From positions 558,001 to 622,000 of the forward strand of contig CP058667.1 in the NCBI GenBank assembly GCA_020544305.1: a stretch of 64,000 nt of DNA. Reading direction: 5' to 3'. The position numbers and the translations under genes were made by a program. Position 1 is the first letter of the stretch; every line of letters starts with the position of its first letter. The notes beneath the pieces were generated by a model, which ran no database searches, was not told the DNA's origin, and saw only the letters and a list, made by a program, of their open reading frames with translations. The DNA is from Staphylococcus taiwanensis. GTDB taxonomy: Bacteria; Bacillota; Bacilli; Staphylococcales; Staphylococcaceae. Of the stretch, positions 47,224 to 57,338 are shown in pieces.

Positions 47224-48456
47224 ATGGAAACACGTCTTTATGAATTATTAGACTTATTAGTGAAGTATAATACGGAGAGCCCACCAGGAAGAAATACTGA
47301 TCCTCTGCAAGATGAGATTCAACATTTATTAAAAGGATTCGGCTTTAGCATTCAACGTGAACAATTGTATAAAAATGATAGCGTGATTGTGGCGACATTA
47401 AAGGGGAGCGACCCGTCCGCACCAAAACTCATATTAAATGGCCATGTAGATGTGGCATCAGTCGATGATGATTCAAACTGGACCTACCCACCATTTGAGT
47501 TAACCCAAGTGGATGATTGGTTATATGGTCGTGGCGTGAGTGATATGAAAGGTGGCATGGCGGCCTTATTTTATGTTCTTGAAAAGTTACATCAAGAAGG
47601 ACGCCAACCGAAAGGTGATATTATTGTGCAATCAGTTGTAGGTGAAGAAGTTGGAGAAGCTGGTACCAAACTAGCATGTGAAATTGGTCCTAAAGCTGAT
47701 TTAGCACTTGTGTTAGATACCAGTGAGAATATGGCACTGGGTCAAGGTGGCGTAATTACAGGATGGATTACGATTAAAAGTAAGAACACCATTCATGACG
47801 GTGCACGTAGTCAGACCATACATGCAGGTGGTGGGTTATTTGGCGCGAGTGCCATTGAAAAAATGGCTAAGATTATTCGTGCATTAAATGAATTAGAACA
47901 ACATTGGGCAGTGATGAAACATAGTCCTGGAATGCCACCAGGTGCAAATACGATAAACCCAGCTGTTATTGAAGGTGGACGCCATCCTGCATTTATTGCA
48001 GATGAATGTCGCTTATGGATTACAGTACATTATTTACCAAATGAAAGTTATGAAGACGTTGTCGCTGAAATAGAAGATTACTTGAATCGTGTGGCTGAAG
48101 CGGATATTTGGCTACGTGAGAACTCCTTACGCTTTGAATGGGGCGGCGAATCAATGATTGAAGACAAAGGCGAAATCTTCCCAAGCTTCACAATACCTAC
48201 AGAACATCCTGGATTTAAACTATTACAGAATGCACATCGTGACGTACATGGTAGTGACATGCAACATGGTATGAGTACGACCGTTACAGATGGTGGTTGG
48301 ACCGCACACTTTGATATCCCAACAATATTGTATGGTCCTGGTAGCTTAGAAGAAGCCCATAGCGTAGATGAGAAAATAGAAGCTCAAGAACTACAAACCT
48401 ATAGCAACGTCTTATATCAATTCCTAAATCATTGGTATGACCATCCAGAAAAGTAA
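47224..48456 (+). CDS. M20 family deacylase (ArgE/DapE type)
   Basis: A 410-residue zinc-dependent amidohydrolase. Metal ligands are visible in LNGHVDVA (about 75-82), GRGVSDMKGG (bridging Asp, about 103-112) and GEEVGEAG (catalytic Glu pair, about 142-149). The dimerisation domain follows (about 180-300). The family includes acetylornithine deacetylase, succinyl-diaminopimelate desuccinylase and related acylases; no arg or dap genes are near, so the substrate is not assignable. ATG 47224 follows AAAGGAG by ten bases; the longer frame from 47173 has no such site. Confidence 0.85.
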   Translation: METRLYELLDLLVKYNTESPPGRNTDPLQDEIQHLLKGFGFSIQREQLYKNDSVIVATLKGSDPSAPKLILNGHVDVASVDDDSNWTYPPFELTQVDDWLYGRGVSDMKGGMAALFYVLEKLHQEGRQPKGDIIVQSVVGEEVGEAGTKLACEIGPKADLALVLDTSENMALGQGGVITGWITIKSKNTIHDGARSQTIHAGGGLFGASAIEKMAKIIRALNELEQHWAVMKHSPGMPPGANTINPAVIEGGRHPAFIADECRLWITVHYLPNESYEDVVAEIEDYLNRVAEADIWLRENSLRFEWGGESMIEDKGEIFPSFTIPTEHPGFKLLQNAHRDVHGSDMQHGMSTTVTDGGWTAHFDIPTILYGPGSLEEAHSVDEKIEAQELQTYSNVLYQFLNHWYDHPEK

Positions 48457-48529
48457 TTTTAAAGATGATGATTGTTAAATAAAAATAATTATCTTATGAA
48501 ATATAATATTTGGTAACAAAAGAGATATG

Positions 48530-48660
48530 CGATACCTAGGGGGGTTAAAATTATTGATGAACGTAAGTGCTAACGCACGTATGTAAGAATTTCTATAGAG
48601 GACTACAGGCACGAGCCTTTCCCGCAAGAAAGCGTTGCAACAAAATGAGGCATCGCTTTA
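48530..48660 (+). repeat. Fragment of the dispersed intergenic repeat
   Basis: A partial third copy: CCTAGGGGG, a degenerate ACGTAAGTGC stem-loop, TAAGAATTTCTATAGAGG, CTACAGGCACGAGCC and TTTCCCGCAAGAAAGCG follow in the same order as in the copies near 20.6 and 32.4 kb. It lies between the M20 gene and the ppk terminator. Confidence 0.75.
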
Positions 48661-48685
48661 CTTCATGTGATATATATACACACAA

Positions 48686-48720
48686 AAAGGCAATGGTCTC
48701 GATGAAAGACCATTGCCTTT
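48686..48720 (-). terminator. Terminator of ppx-ppk
   Basis: AAAGGCAATGGTCT / AGACCATTGCCTTT, perfect, with T-rich tail on the minus strand. Confidence 0.85.
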
Positions 48721-48741
48721 ATTATATGAATTAAGAAGACA

Positions 48742-50907
48742 TTACTTTTTTAATGATCGACGAATACGATTCATCCAATTCGCACGGCGTTTAGATACGA
48801 CTGGCATACCTGAAGGTTGTGCTGAATTTCTCTTTAGTTCTTGGCCATACTTAATTGCCTCTTGCATTAAATAAACTTGTGAATTTAATGGTGACAAGTT
48901 GTTTTGAACATAGTGGTAATGACCGTGTTCATCTTGATAACGTCCTTTTTGGTTGTCAGATAATTGTAAGTTCATAAAGTCAACTAAACGTTTACCAATG
49001 TCTTTATCTTCAACAGGGAATAAGATTTCTACACGTTTAATCATATTACGAGTCATTACGTCTGCGGATGATAAGTAAATACGTTCATCACCATTATTAT
49101 GGAAGTAATAAATACGAGAGTGTTCTAATAAACGTCCTACAATACTTACGACTTCAATATTCTCACTTATACCTGGAATACCAGGTTTCAAGCAACAAAT
49201 ACCACGAATAATTAATTGGATTTTCACACCGACTTGTGATGCTTCAAAAAGCTTTTCAATGATGGCTTTATCAGTAAGTGAGTTCATCTTCATCATAATC
49301 TTACCGTTACCATGTTGAAGATGACTACTGATTTCTTTATCGATACGGTCAATGAACACGTCGCGAATATCAAAAGGTGCCACAATAAGTTTATTGTATT
49401 CTGGTTTCACAGAATAACCGCTTAAGTAATTGAAGAAGTTAATCGCATCTTCTGCAATTTGTTTATTCGTAGTGATAATACCCATGTCTGTATATAATTT
49501 AGCCGTTTTATCGTTATAGTTACCTGTACCTAGGTGGACAAATGATGTAAGTTCGCCACCTATTCGCTTAACGACTAAGGCGATTTTACTGTGTGTTTTT
49601 AAATGCGTCATACCATAAATTACATGGCATCCTGCGTCTTCTAACATACGTGCCCAGTGGACATTATTTTCTTCATCGAAACGTGCTTTTAATTCCACAA
49701 GCACCGTTACTTGTTTACCTTTTTCAGCAGCTTCTTTCAAGCTGTTAATGATTGGTGAATCCTTACTTACACGATAAAGCGTTTGTTTAATCGCGATTGT
49801 ATTAGGATCATCTGCCGCTTCACGAATAAAATCGACGATAGGTTCAAATGATTCGTAAGGGTGGTGGTAGAATATATCACGTTTCAATGCGAGCTCATAC
49901 ACATTATTATTGCCTAAAGAACGTGGGATTTGAGGTGAATATTTCTCGTAAGTTAAATAATTTAATTTATGAGACAAGTGATCCACTAAGCCGAAAATAA
50001 ATGTTAAATCTAAAGGACCATTTAAGAAATACACATCTTGTTTGTCAACTTCTAGTGTTTCTATAAGCCAATCTAAATCATCCGGATTCGCTGTACGGCC
50101 ATCTACTTCTAAACGTACTGCAGAACCACTCTTACGTTCTTTAAGGAAACGTTCAATTTCGATTAATAAATCTTCCGCGCCGTCTTCGTGTATGGTTAAA
50201 TCAGCATTTCTTGTGATTCTGAATGTAAAAGTGTTTAAAACTTCATATCCAGTAAATAAATAATTGATGAAGTACGTAATGACGTCTTCAATCATTACGA
50301 CATACTGTTTAGATCCTTCATTATACGTAAGGAATCTAGGAATAAGCGATGGGATTTGAACTATGGCGGAATTTATCGCGTCTTCCGTATCAATGTCAAC
50401 GAAGATATTTAAACTTTTATTATTTAGTTTAGGGAATGGGTGATACGCATCAATACCTAATGGTGTTAGTGTTGGTAAGATGGTTAATTTAAAATCTCGT
50501 TCTAATTTTTCTAATAGAGACTGAGATAAATTATCAGGTTCACACATTACGATGTCGTAATCTTGGAGTTCAGTCATTAATTCGTTATAACGTTCGTATT
50601 GTTTATCAACATATGTTTTAGCTTTTTCTTGAATGGCGTCAACTTGTTCTTGTGGCGTCATTTGTGCTTTGTTTTCAGGTTTGTCATACCCCATTTTAAC
50701 TTGGTCTTTTAAACCGGCAACACGCACCATGAAGAATTCATCTAAATTTGAGCTAAATATAGACACAAAATTTAATTTTTCTAGTAGCGGATTATTTTTA
50801 TCATAGGCTTCTTGAAGTACGCGATAGTTGAAATCTAACCAACTTAGTTCGCGGTTGTTGTAATACTGTGGCAAGCTAATATCATTTTCTCCCAATTGAG
50901 TTTGCAT
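48742..50907 (-). CDS. ppk1: Polyphosphate kinase 1
   Basis: A 721-residue enzyme that reversibly polymerises the ATP gamma-phosphate into polyphosphate, usually membrane-associated. The N-terminal domain starts at [19 protein letters not shown] (about 16-34). Catalytic phospholipase-D-like motifs are [14 protein letters not shown] (containing the phosphorylated His), [16 protein letters not shown] and [15 protein letters not shown]. Length is full. It lies 96 bases downstream of ppx in the same direction, so the pair probably controls polyphosphate level together. Confidence 0.93.
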   Translation of the reverse strand: MQTQLGENDISLPQYYNNRELSWLDFNYRVLQEAYDKNNPLLEKLNFVSIFSSNLDEFFMVRVAGLKDQVKMGYDKPENKAQMTPQEQVDAIQEKAKTYVDKQYERYNELMTELQDYDIVMCEPDNLSQSLLEKLERDFKLTILPTLTPLGIDAYHPFPKLNNKSLNIFVDIDTEDAINSAIVQIPSLIPRFLTYNEGSKQYVVMIEDVITYFINYLFTGYEVLNTFTFRITRNADLTIHEDGAEDLLIEIERFLKERKSGSAVRLEVDGRTANPDDLDWLIETLEVDKQDVYFLNGPLDLTFIFGLVDHLSHKLNYLTYEKYSPQIPRSLGNNNVYELALKRDIFYHHPYESFEPIVDFIREAADDPNTIAIKQTLYRVSKDSPIINSLKEAAEKGKQVTVLVELKARFDEENNVHWARMLEDAGCHVIYGMTHLKTHSKIALVVKRIGGELTSFVHLGTGNYNDKTAKLYTDMGIITTNKQIAEDAINFFNYLSGYSVKPEYNKLIVAPFDIRDVFIDRIDKEISSHLQHGNGKIMMKMNSLTDKAIIEKLFEASQVGVKIQLIIRGICCLKPGIPGISENIEVVSIVGRLLEHSRIYYFHNNGDERIYLSSADVMTRNMIKRVEILFPVEDKDIGKRLVDFMNLQLSDNQKGRYQDEHGHYHYVQNNLSPLNSQVYLMQEAIKYGQELKRNSAQPSGMPVVSKRRANWMNRIRRSLKK

Positions 50908-51003
50908 TCCAAATACACCTCGTCATTTCCTCAAATATACTTCGTTTATTCAATTGAATAAGTAAAAGACATAACTATCTAACTTTAAGATATCATACTT
51001 ATT

Positions 51004-52545
51004 TTAAGATTTTGTAAAGATGATGGAAACTTTCCCTTTAAGTATCTTTTCGATATGTTTTTTTTGTCTAACAGCCTGATATTCTTCAGCGATGGGTTCT
51101 CCTCCTGCATAAAATACAGTTAATTCATAATCTTCATCGCCTTTTTTCTTTTTCTTCAATTTGACATCTTTTACGAAGTCAGTATGTGAAATATTTAAGG
51201 CATTGATGAATTTAATGATGCCCCCAAGCATTTGAATCATATCCATTTCTTTATCGCTAAACCACTCTATTTCTTTGCAGTAGAATTTGAGCAATGATTT
51301 ATTTTTAAAGCTAGCGAGTAGTGCTAATTTAACGCGATCTTTGTGCGTATAACCATTAATCATTGAATTGGCAATAATGTAGAACGTATGTGGTGAGCTA
51401 GAATCTGAATCGATAAAGCTACCTAAATAGTAAATGTACGCGCCTTCTTCAAATAGACGTTGGTCGTTATCGCTAATTTCTAAATCTGTATTGTCGATAA
51501 GTTGTGATAATAAAGATTTAGCTAATTTTAGACGTGCTTGAGAACTAACATCTTCAATTTTGTATTCACGGGCTAAGAAATGTATAGCTTCCTTACGGAT
51601 ATTATTTTCATCATAGACCTCAGGATTACGTTCGCGTACTTGTTTAATAATGTAGCCTTCACGTAACCCATTTCTTGAAAATGTAAATTGTTTGGCGTCT
51701 ACTTTTTTATATAAAGCTTTAAAAACAGAAACAGATGGTAGGATAATGTCGACACGGTCACGACTTAAGCCATCAAGATTGGTTAAATCATCACGAGAAC
51801 TCTTACGAATAATGTCGAAGACCTCATCGATATCTTTATTCGTCATCGTATAATTGTGGACGCCACCGATAGGATACGCATGTTCAGCTTGATGTATACG
51901 TGCTACGTTACGTGCAGATCCACCCACGCCAACAAGTGCGACTTCTTGATTTTTAAGCCAATCTAATGAATCAAATTGTTGTGATAGGAATTTCTCCATA
52001 TCTTTAATCGCACTTTTATCATTATGATCTTTACCTTCGAAGAATTTACGTTTTAACGTTACAACACCGAATGGAAAACTATGAGATTCGAATAACTCTT
52101 TATCTTTAAATAAAGTGACTTCGGTAGAACCACCACCAATATCGACAGATACACCGTTCTCGATTTCAGTCGTATGTGTGATCGCATAGTAACCATAATA
52201 GGCTTCATCTTCTTCTGGAACAATTTCGATATCAATGCCTACATCTTTTTTAACTTCTTTAACGATTTCGTCATTATTTTTAGACTGACGAATTGCGGCA
52301 GTCGCAATCGGATGTAATTCAGTCACATTGAATTTGTCTGCAACTGATTTAAAGCTATGTAGCGCATCGATTAGAACTTTAATACCTTCTTTACTCATTT
52401 TATTTTCTTTAGTGAGATATTGGCTGAGTCGGGCAGGTGTTTTAATGTTGAGCAGTTCATTAATACCTGTCGCTTTATCAAATTTGAAAATAACTAACCT
52501 GATGGTATTTGATCCAATATCTATTAAACCTATGCGTTCTTCCAT
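51004..52545 (-). CDS. ppx: Exopolyphosphatase (Ppx/GppA family)
   Basis: A 513-residue phosphatase of the ASKHA fold that releases phosphate from polyphosphate ends or hydrolyses pppGpp. Phosphate-binding loops are GLIDIGSNTIRLVIF (6-20) and VSVDIGGGSTEVTLF (about 138-152). An HD-like C-terminal domain (about 310-510) is present, as in the long Ppx forms. Synteny with ppk1 favours exopolyphosphatase. RBS is AGGAGG seven bases upstream. Confidence 0.92.
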   Translation of the reverse strand: MEERIGLIDIGSNTIRLVIFKFDKATGINELLNIKTPARLSQYLTKENKMSKEGIKVLIDALHSFKSVADKFNVTELHPIATAAIRQSKNNDEIVKEVKKDVGIDIEIVPEEDEAYYGYYAITHTTEIENGVSVDIGGGSTEVTLFKDKELFESHSFPFGVVTLKRKFFEGKDHNDKSAIKDMEKFLSQQFDSLDWLKNQEVALVGVGGSARNVARIHQAEHAYPIGGVHNYTMTNKDIDEVFDIIRKSSRDDLTNLDGLSRDRVDIILPSVSVFKALYKKVDAKQFTFSRNGLREGYIIKQVRERNPEVYDENNIRKEAIHFLAREYKIEDVSSQARLKLAKSLLSQLIDNTDLEISDNDQRLFEEGAYIYYLGSFIDSDSSSPHTFYIIANSMINGYTHKDRVKLALLASFKNKSLLKFYCKEIEWFSDKEMDMIQMLGGIIKFINALNISHTDFVKDVKLKKKKKGDEDYELTVFYAGGEPIAEEYQAVRQKKHIEKILKGKVSIIFTKS

Positions 52546-52663
52546 CGTGTCCTCCTAAATGACTAGAATATATGTTGATTTAAATACTTATCTATACTTA
52601 TATTTTACCGTAATATTGCGTATTGAAAAAGGGAATAAGAGGCGAAATCTTAGTTTATATATA

Positions 52664-52716
52664 TGAAAAAACTCAAGTAAAAATTCAATTTTAATAAAAT
52701 GAATTTTCACTTGAGT
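52664..52716 (-). terminator. Terminator of the AbgT gene
   Basis: ACTCAAGT.AAAATTCA / TGAATTTT.ACTTGAGT long stem with TTTTTTC tail on the minus strand. Confidence 0.8.
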
Positions 52717-52734
52717 GTATGAATGTCATGATCG

Positions 52735-54279
52735 TTATTTAGGTATTTTGACAGGGCCACCTGGTCCCATTGGAATGCCAATTAAGTACCAAATAATAAC
52801 AAATATTGTCCAAGCGATACTCAATGCTATCGTATATGGCATCAGGCTTGAAAGTAGTGAGCCAAGTTTCATATTTTTATCATACTTTTGCGCATAAGAA
52901 AGCAATAATGGCATGTAAGGCATCATCGGTGTAATTGGATTCGTAACCGAGTCACCTACACGATAAATCATTTGTGTGAAAGCAGGATGGAAACCGACTA
53001 GAATCATCATCGGTACAAAGATGGGTGCGAGAATACCCCATTTAGCTGAAGCACTTCCGATTAACATATTAATTAAACTACTTAACACAATAATACCGAT
53101 AATCAAAACAATACCATTTTGATGTTGTAATAGCTTCGCACCATAGACGGCTACGATAATTCCTAAATTACTCCATTGTAAAAACGCAAGTAATTGTGCT
53201 GCAAAGAAAACAATTAAAATAAATGAGCCCATTGAACCTAATGACTCTGAAATCATAGTACCTAAATCTTTTGTACTTTTAATTTGTTTACTCATGACAC
53301 CGTAAATAACGCCAGGAATTAAGAAAAGTACTAGGATAACAAGACCAACGCCATTGATTAATGGTGAGTCATCGATTAAGCTACCTGTCTTTGCATTACG
53401 AAGCCAACTTGATTCCGGAATACAACAGATAATGAGCGCGATAATTAAGACGATAAATGAGATGTTTGCCCATAAAAGTGCTTTCTTCTCTACAGGTGTT
53501 ACTTTAGATGATGTTTCTTCGCTTTCGTCTATCGTAGATTGACTTTCGTCGTATTTTCCTAAATGTGGAATAACAATTTTCGTTGTTACAAAGTAAATGA
53601 CTGGTAGCACTAGGAATACACTGGCTGCGATAAAGTACCAGTTCATTGCAACATTGATTTTTATGTGGTCTGAAACAATTTTTGTTGCAGGTTCTGTAAA
53701 GGCATAAACCAGGGCATCTTGCATACCAATTAATAGGTTTGCACCAAATCCTCCAACGGCTGCTGCATATGCCATTGTTAAACCTGCGATAGGGTGATAA
53801 CCAATTTTAATAAATAACATTGCAGCAAGTGGTGGTAAGATGACGGTTGCTGCATCACCTGCTAAACTACCTAGAATTCCAATTAAGATTATCGTAGGTA
53901 AGATCAGTTTATTTGAAGCCTTATTTACAACAGAAATCATTAATTTGTCAAAGTAACCTGTCTTTTCAGCAGCCCCAACACCAATCATCACGGCTAATAC
54001 TAAACCGAGTGCTGGGAATTCTGAGAAATTTTTAATTGCATCATTCATAATCATCGCAATGCCGTTTGTACTAATAATACTTTTGGCATGAATGATTTTT
54101 CCGCTCCCGGGATGTTTAACTGAAATATTAAATAAAGACACGATCCATGTGATAACAGCTAAACCGACACACATGAGAAAGAATAAAACTGCTGGATCTG
54201 GTAATTTATTACCAATTTTTTCAACGCCATTTAAAAACTTAGTCAGTAAAGATGGTTTATCTTTTGTATTTGTGGTCAT
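52735..54279 (-). CDS. AbgT family transporter
   Basis: A 514-residue membrane protein of the AbgT family (p-aminobenzoyl-glutamate importers; some members export sulfonamides). About 11 hydrophobic segments plus re-entrant hairpins are visible. Family blocks include LPDPAVLFFLMC (about 21-32), AGDAATVILPPLAAM (about 134-148), LIGSASAKWGILAPIFVPM (about 404-422) and DSVTNPITPMMPYMPL (about 444-459). The physiological substrate in staphylococci is not established. It stands alone; no aminobenzoyl-glutamate hydrolase gene is adjacent. Confidence 0.88.
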   Translation of the reverse strand: MTTNTKDKPSLLTKFLNGVEKIGNKLPDPAVLFFLMCVGLAVITWIVSLFNISVKHPGSGKIIHAKSIISTNGIAMIMNDAIKNFSEFPALGLVLAVMIGVGAAEKTGYFDKLMISVVNKASNKLILPTIILIGILGSLAGDAATVILPPLAAMLFIKIGYHPIAGLTMAYAAAVGGFGANLLIGMQDALVYAFTEPATKIVSDHIKINVAMNWYFIAASVFLVLPVIYFVTTKIVIPHLGKYDESQSTIDESEETSSKVTPVEKKALLWANISFIVLIIALIICCIPESSWLRNAKTGSLIDDSPLINGVGLVILVLFLIPGVIYGVMSKQIKSTKDLGTMISESLGSMGSFILIVFFAAQLLAFLQWSNLGIIVAVYGAKLLQHQNGIVLIIGIIVLSSLINMLIGSASAKWGILAPIFVPMMILVGFHPAFTQMIYRVGDSVTNPITPMMPYMPLLLSYAQKYDKNMKLGSLLSSLMPYTIALSIAWTIFVIIWYLIGIPMGPGGPVKIPK

Positions 54280-54549
54280 AAAAATGGCCCCCTTTGTGAG
54301 ATAACGTAAAGTATAACAAACTAATTTTTAAAATATAGCAATATTCAGAAATTTATATATAAGATTTATTTATTACAAGTATAAGAATAATTAAATTAAG
54401 CGTTCATTCAAAAGAATATTAAAAATTTGTTTGATTAAGCGCTATCATTTTCAGAATAGGGTTTGAGCGCATTTGAAAAGTGGAACATAAGAACTGTATA
54501 CAAAATCTAAGTTTCTTAAATAGATTGGAAATTGGGAGTGAATATATCT

Positions 54550-55368
54550 ATGAAACGATTAGAAAATAAAATTGCAGTTATTACAGGTGCAAGCACAGGC
54601 ATTGGTCAAGCATCCGCTAAGGCTTTAGCCAACGAAGGTGCGCATGTACTTGCTTTAGACATTTCAGATGAATTAGAAAAAACAGTTGAAGCGATTAATA
54701 ACAGTGGAGGTAAAGCAACTGCCTATAAAGTGGATATCTCAGATGATCAACAAGTTCAAGACTTTGCAGAAAAAGCTAAAGCGGAATATGGGCATATTGA
54801 TGTTATCTTTAATAATGCTGGTGTTGATAATGGCGCAGGACGTATTCATGAATATCCTGTGGAAGTGTTCGACAAAATCATGGCCGTGGATATGAGAGGG
54901 ACTTTCTTAGTAACCAAATTCTTGCTACCACTCATGATGGATCAAGGTGGTTCAATTATTAATACGGCATCTTTCTCAGGACAAGCTGCTGACTTATATC
55001 GTTCTGGTTACAACGCAGCTAAAGGTGCGGTCATTAACTTTACGAAATCGATCGCCATTGAATATGGTCGTGAAAATATCCGTGCTAACGCGATTGCACC
55101 AGGTACCATTGAAACACCATTAGTTGATAATTTAGCGGGTACGTCTGAAGATGAAGCGGGTAAAACATTCCGTGATAATCAAAAATGGGTAACACCATTA
55201 GGTCGATTAGGCAAGCCTGAAGAGGTAGGTAAACTTGTCGCATTCCTAGCGTCAGATGATAGTTCATTTATTACTGGTGAAACTGTGCGAATTGACGGCG
55301 GTGTCATGGCATACACTTGGCCAGGCGAAATGTTAAGTGATGATAGTTGGAAACATTCAGTAGAGTAA
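54550..55368 (+). CDS. SDR family oxidoreductase (glucose-dehydrogenase-like)
   Basis: A 272-residue classical SDR. TGASTGIG (about 12-19), Asp at the end of beta-2 (ALDISD, favouring NAD), NNAGVDNGAG, ASFSGQ with the catalytic Ser (about 141), YNAAK (about 154-158) and the late FITGETVRIDGG are all present. Substrate is unknown. The ATG at 54550 is 9 bases after GGGAGTG; the longer frame has no site. The gene follows a 270-bp divergent gap with no other gene. Confidence 0.87.
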   Translation: MKRLENKIAVITGASTGIGQASAKALANEGAHVLALDISDELEKTVEAINNSGGKATAYKVDISDDQQVQDFAEKAKAEYGHIDVIFNNAGVDNGAGRIHEYPVEVFDKIMAVDMRGTFLVTKFLLPLMMDQGGSIINTASFSGQAADLYRSGYNAAKGAVINFTKSIAIEYGRENIRANAIAPGTIETPLVDNLAGTSEDEAGKTFRDNQKWVTPLGRLGKPEEVGKLVAFLASDDSSFITGETVRIDGGVMAYTWPGEMLSDDSWKHSVE

Positions 55369-55426
55369 AAGTGACACGTGATATTTAGCAAACGTAAAGA
55401 CAATTAAATTTAATATACGATAATAA

Positions 55427-55460
55427 AAACCCCGGTCTAATACCATAGACTGGGGTTTAT
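55427..55460 (+). terminator. Terminator after SDR gene
   Basis: AAAACCCCGGTCT / AGACTGGGGTTT followed by ATTG; stem 12 bp, weak T-run. Confidence 0.65.
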
Positions 55461-55576
55461 TGACGTCAAATGACGTTAATCTTTGTTGGATTAAGCATAT
55501 TACACGCGAGTGTAATAATGCGTAATTTTCATGATATATCTCTAATTATCAACTTCATCATATTTTAATGAGTAAG

Positions 55577-56653
55577 TTACCATTTGATTCTATTATAAGC
55601 ATCATCGTTAAGTGAACGGACAATTTCAGTTACAAGACGAACTGAATTTTCATAATCATCTGTATGGAGAACTGACACATTTGAATGCATATAACGTAAA
55701 GCAACGCCAATAGAAATGGTAGGGATACCTTCATTAGCTACATGGATACTACCAGCATCTGTACCGCCGCCAGCAGTTGTATCCCATTGCACAGTAATGT
55801 AATGTCTTTTCGCCACTTCTTTAATATGTTGACGTAAACCTTGATGCGCTACATTAGAGGCATCCATTAAAATCACAACAGGGCCGTTACCTAAAGTTGT
55901 GTCGCTACCAAGGTTGTTCATACCTGGTGTGTCATATGCGACAGCTACGTCTACCGCGATTGCGAGGTCAGGTTTGATTTTATTTGCGGCTACTTTAGCA
56001 CCACGTAGTCCAACCTCCTCTTGAACTGTTGCACCTGCATATAAATCTACACCGATATGTTCATCTTTAAGTCTTTTTAATACATCGACAGCAAGTGCAC
56101 AACCATAACGATTGTCAAACGCTTTGGCAGTTAAATATTTGCCATTCGCAAGTTGTTCAAATTCACTATATGGCGTAATCATATTGCCGACTTCGATACC
56201 ATGATTTTCAGCATCTTCTTTACTTCTCACACCGATATCAATGAACATATCTTTAATTTGAACAGGCTTTTTGCGTTCTTCTGGATCTAGTACATGTGGT
56301 GGTTTAGAACCAATAATACCGCGAATTTCAGTACCATCGTCAGTTGTAATTGTTACTTTTTGCGATAACATGACTTGATTCCACCAACCGCCAATAGGTT
56401 GGAATTTGATGAAACCATTGTTGTCGATTTTGGTAACGATAAAGCCAATTTCATCTAAATGACCAGCTACCATTAGTGATTTAGAGCCATTCTCACTGGC
56501 TTTTTTACCAAAGATACCGCCTAAGCCGTCTTCAACAATCTCATCACTCACTGGTGCTAGATATTCACGCATCTTTTCTTTAACGTTTTTTTCGTAACCT
56601 GCTATGCCATTTACGTCCGTTAACGATTTAAGTAATTCAATTGATTCTTTCAT
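55577..56653 (-). CDS. M42 family metallopeptidase
   Basis: A 358-residue cytoplasmic aminopeptidase of the M42 (glutamyl/deblocking aminopeptidase, FrvX/YsdC) family, usually a dodecamer. Metal and catalytic residues: VAGHLDEIGF (His/Asp, about 63-72), TAKAFDNRYGCA (bridging Asp, about 177), TVQEEVGLRGA (Glu pair, about 208-218), VAVDVAVAYDTP, and the late His in SVLHTDDYEN. I use the ATG at 56653 (9 bases after GGGAG) and not the one two codons earlier. Confidence 0.9.
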   Translation of the reverse strand: MKESIELLKSLTDVNGIAGYEKNVKEKMREYLAPVSDEIVEDGLGGIFGKKASENGSKSLMVAGHLDEIGFIVTKIDNNGFIKFQPIGGWWNQVMLSQKVTITTDDGTEIRGIIGSKPPHVLDPEERKKPVQIKDMFIDIGVRSKEDAENHGIEVGNMITPYSEFEQLANGKYLTAKAFDNRYGCALAVDVLKRLKDEHIGVDLYAGATVQEEVGLRGAKVAANKIKPDLAIAVDVAVAYDTPGMNNLGSDTTLGNGPVVILMDASNVAHQGLRQHIKEVAKRHYITVQWDTTAGGGTDAGSIHVANEGIPTISIGVALRYMHSNVSVLHTDDYENSVRLVTEIVRSLNDDAYNRIKW

Positions 56654-56814
56654 ATGCATACGCTCCCTAACGTCAATATTTACCCATATTGTAGCATGGT
56701 TTAATTTAATTTTCTGAAAAAAGTGTTTGTCAGTCGAGATATACGGCTATGTTATATATAATTAGATGTAGTTAGTGCTATTATTTAATATGAAAATTAC
56801 ATATATGGAAGTAG

Positions 56815-57285
56815 ATGAGTATTATGAAAAAGTTCTTAACATTAATGACTATCTTGGTGCTAAGCGTAGGGTTACTAGGTGCGTGTAGCAAAGAGCGTTC
56901 TAAAACATATGAAGGCGATATGGACGGTAAACATGTCCTAACAACACTAACTTATAAAAAAGATCGTGTGTTAAAACAGTCGACTGTAGCCACATTAAAA
57001 TATAATGATTTGGGCATGTCTAAAAAAGAGGCGAAAGCATCATTTAAAGACGATCGTGGCATGAAACATTTAAAAGGTGTTTCATATGACTTAGATAGTA
57101 AGCATGGAAAAATCGTAGAAACGATTGATATTAATTATAAAAAAGCTAATATCAAAAAAGTTGAAAAATACTTCTCATCCATTTCAACTTCAGATGATGA
57201 TAAAAAAGTGAACATGGATGGCACAGTAAATGAGTTGAAAAAACTAGGATTTAAACAAAAAAGTAACATGACAGATGACGAATAA
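56815..57285 (+). CDS. DUF1307 (YehR-type) lipoprotein
   Basis: A 156-residue secreted lipoprotein. The signal peptide MKKFLTLMTILVLSVGLLGAC ends in a lipobox (LGAC) with the lipidated Cys24. The mature part repeats short beta segments (YEGDMDGKHVLTTLTYKKD, KVNMDGTVNELKKLGFK), as in YehR. Function unknown. A second ATG at 56824 gives a more usual signal-peptide start, but GGAAG is better placed for 56815; both are possible. Confidence 0.82.
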   Translation: MSIMKKFLTLMTILVLSVGLLGACSKERSKTYEGDMDGKHVLTTLTYKKDRVLKQSTVATLKYNDLGMSKKEAKASFKDDRGMKHLKGVSYDLDSKHGKIVETIDINYKKANIKKVEKYFSSISTSDDDKKVNMDGTVNELKKLGFKQKSNMTDDE

Positions 57286-57293
57286 TTAATTTG

Positions 57294-57336
57294 AAAACCA
57301 GTAGTGCCAATTTTAAATCGCACTACTGGTTTTTTA
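57294..57336. terminator. Bidirectional terminator
   Basis: AAAACCAGTAGTGC / GCACTACTGGTTTT stem with T's on both strands, between convergent genes. Confidence 0.85.
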
Positions 57337-57338
57337 GT

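Noticed and set aside
47224..54279. M20 deacylase and AbgT transporter as an aminobenzoyl-glutamate utilisation pair
   Set aside because: The genes are 4 kb apart on opposite strands with ppx-ppk between them; the association is not supported by the layout.
54434..54447. cre-like site upstream of the 54.5-kb SDR gene
   Set aside because: Three mismatches to the CcpA consensus; too weak to report.
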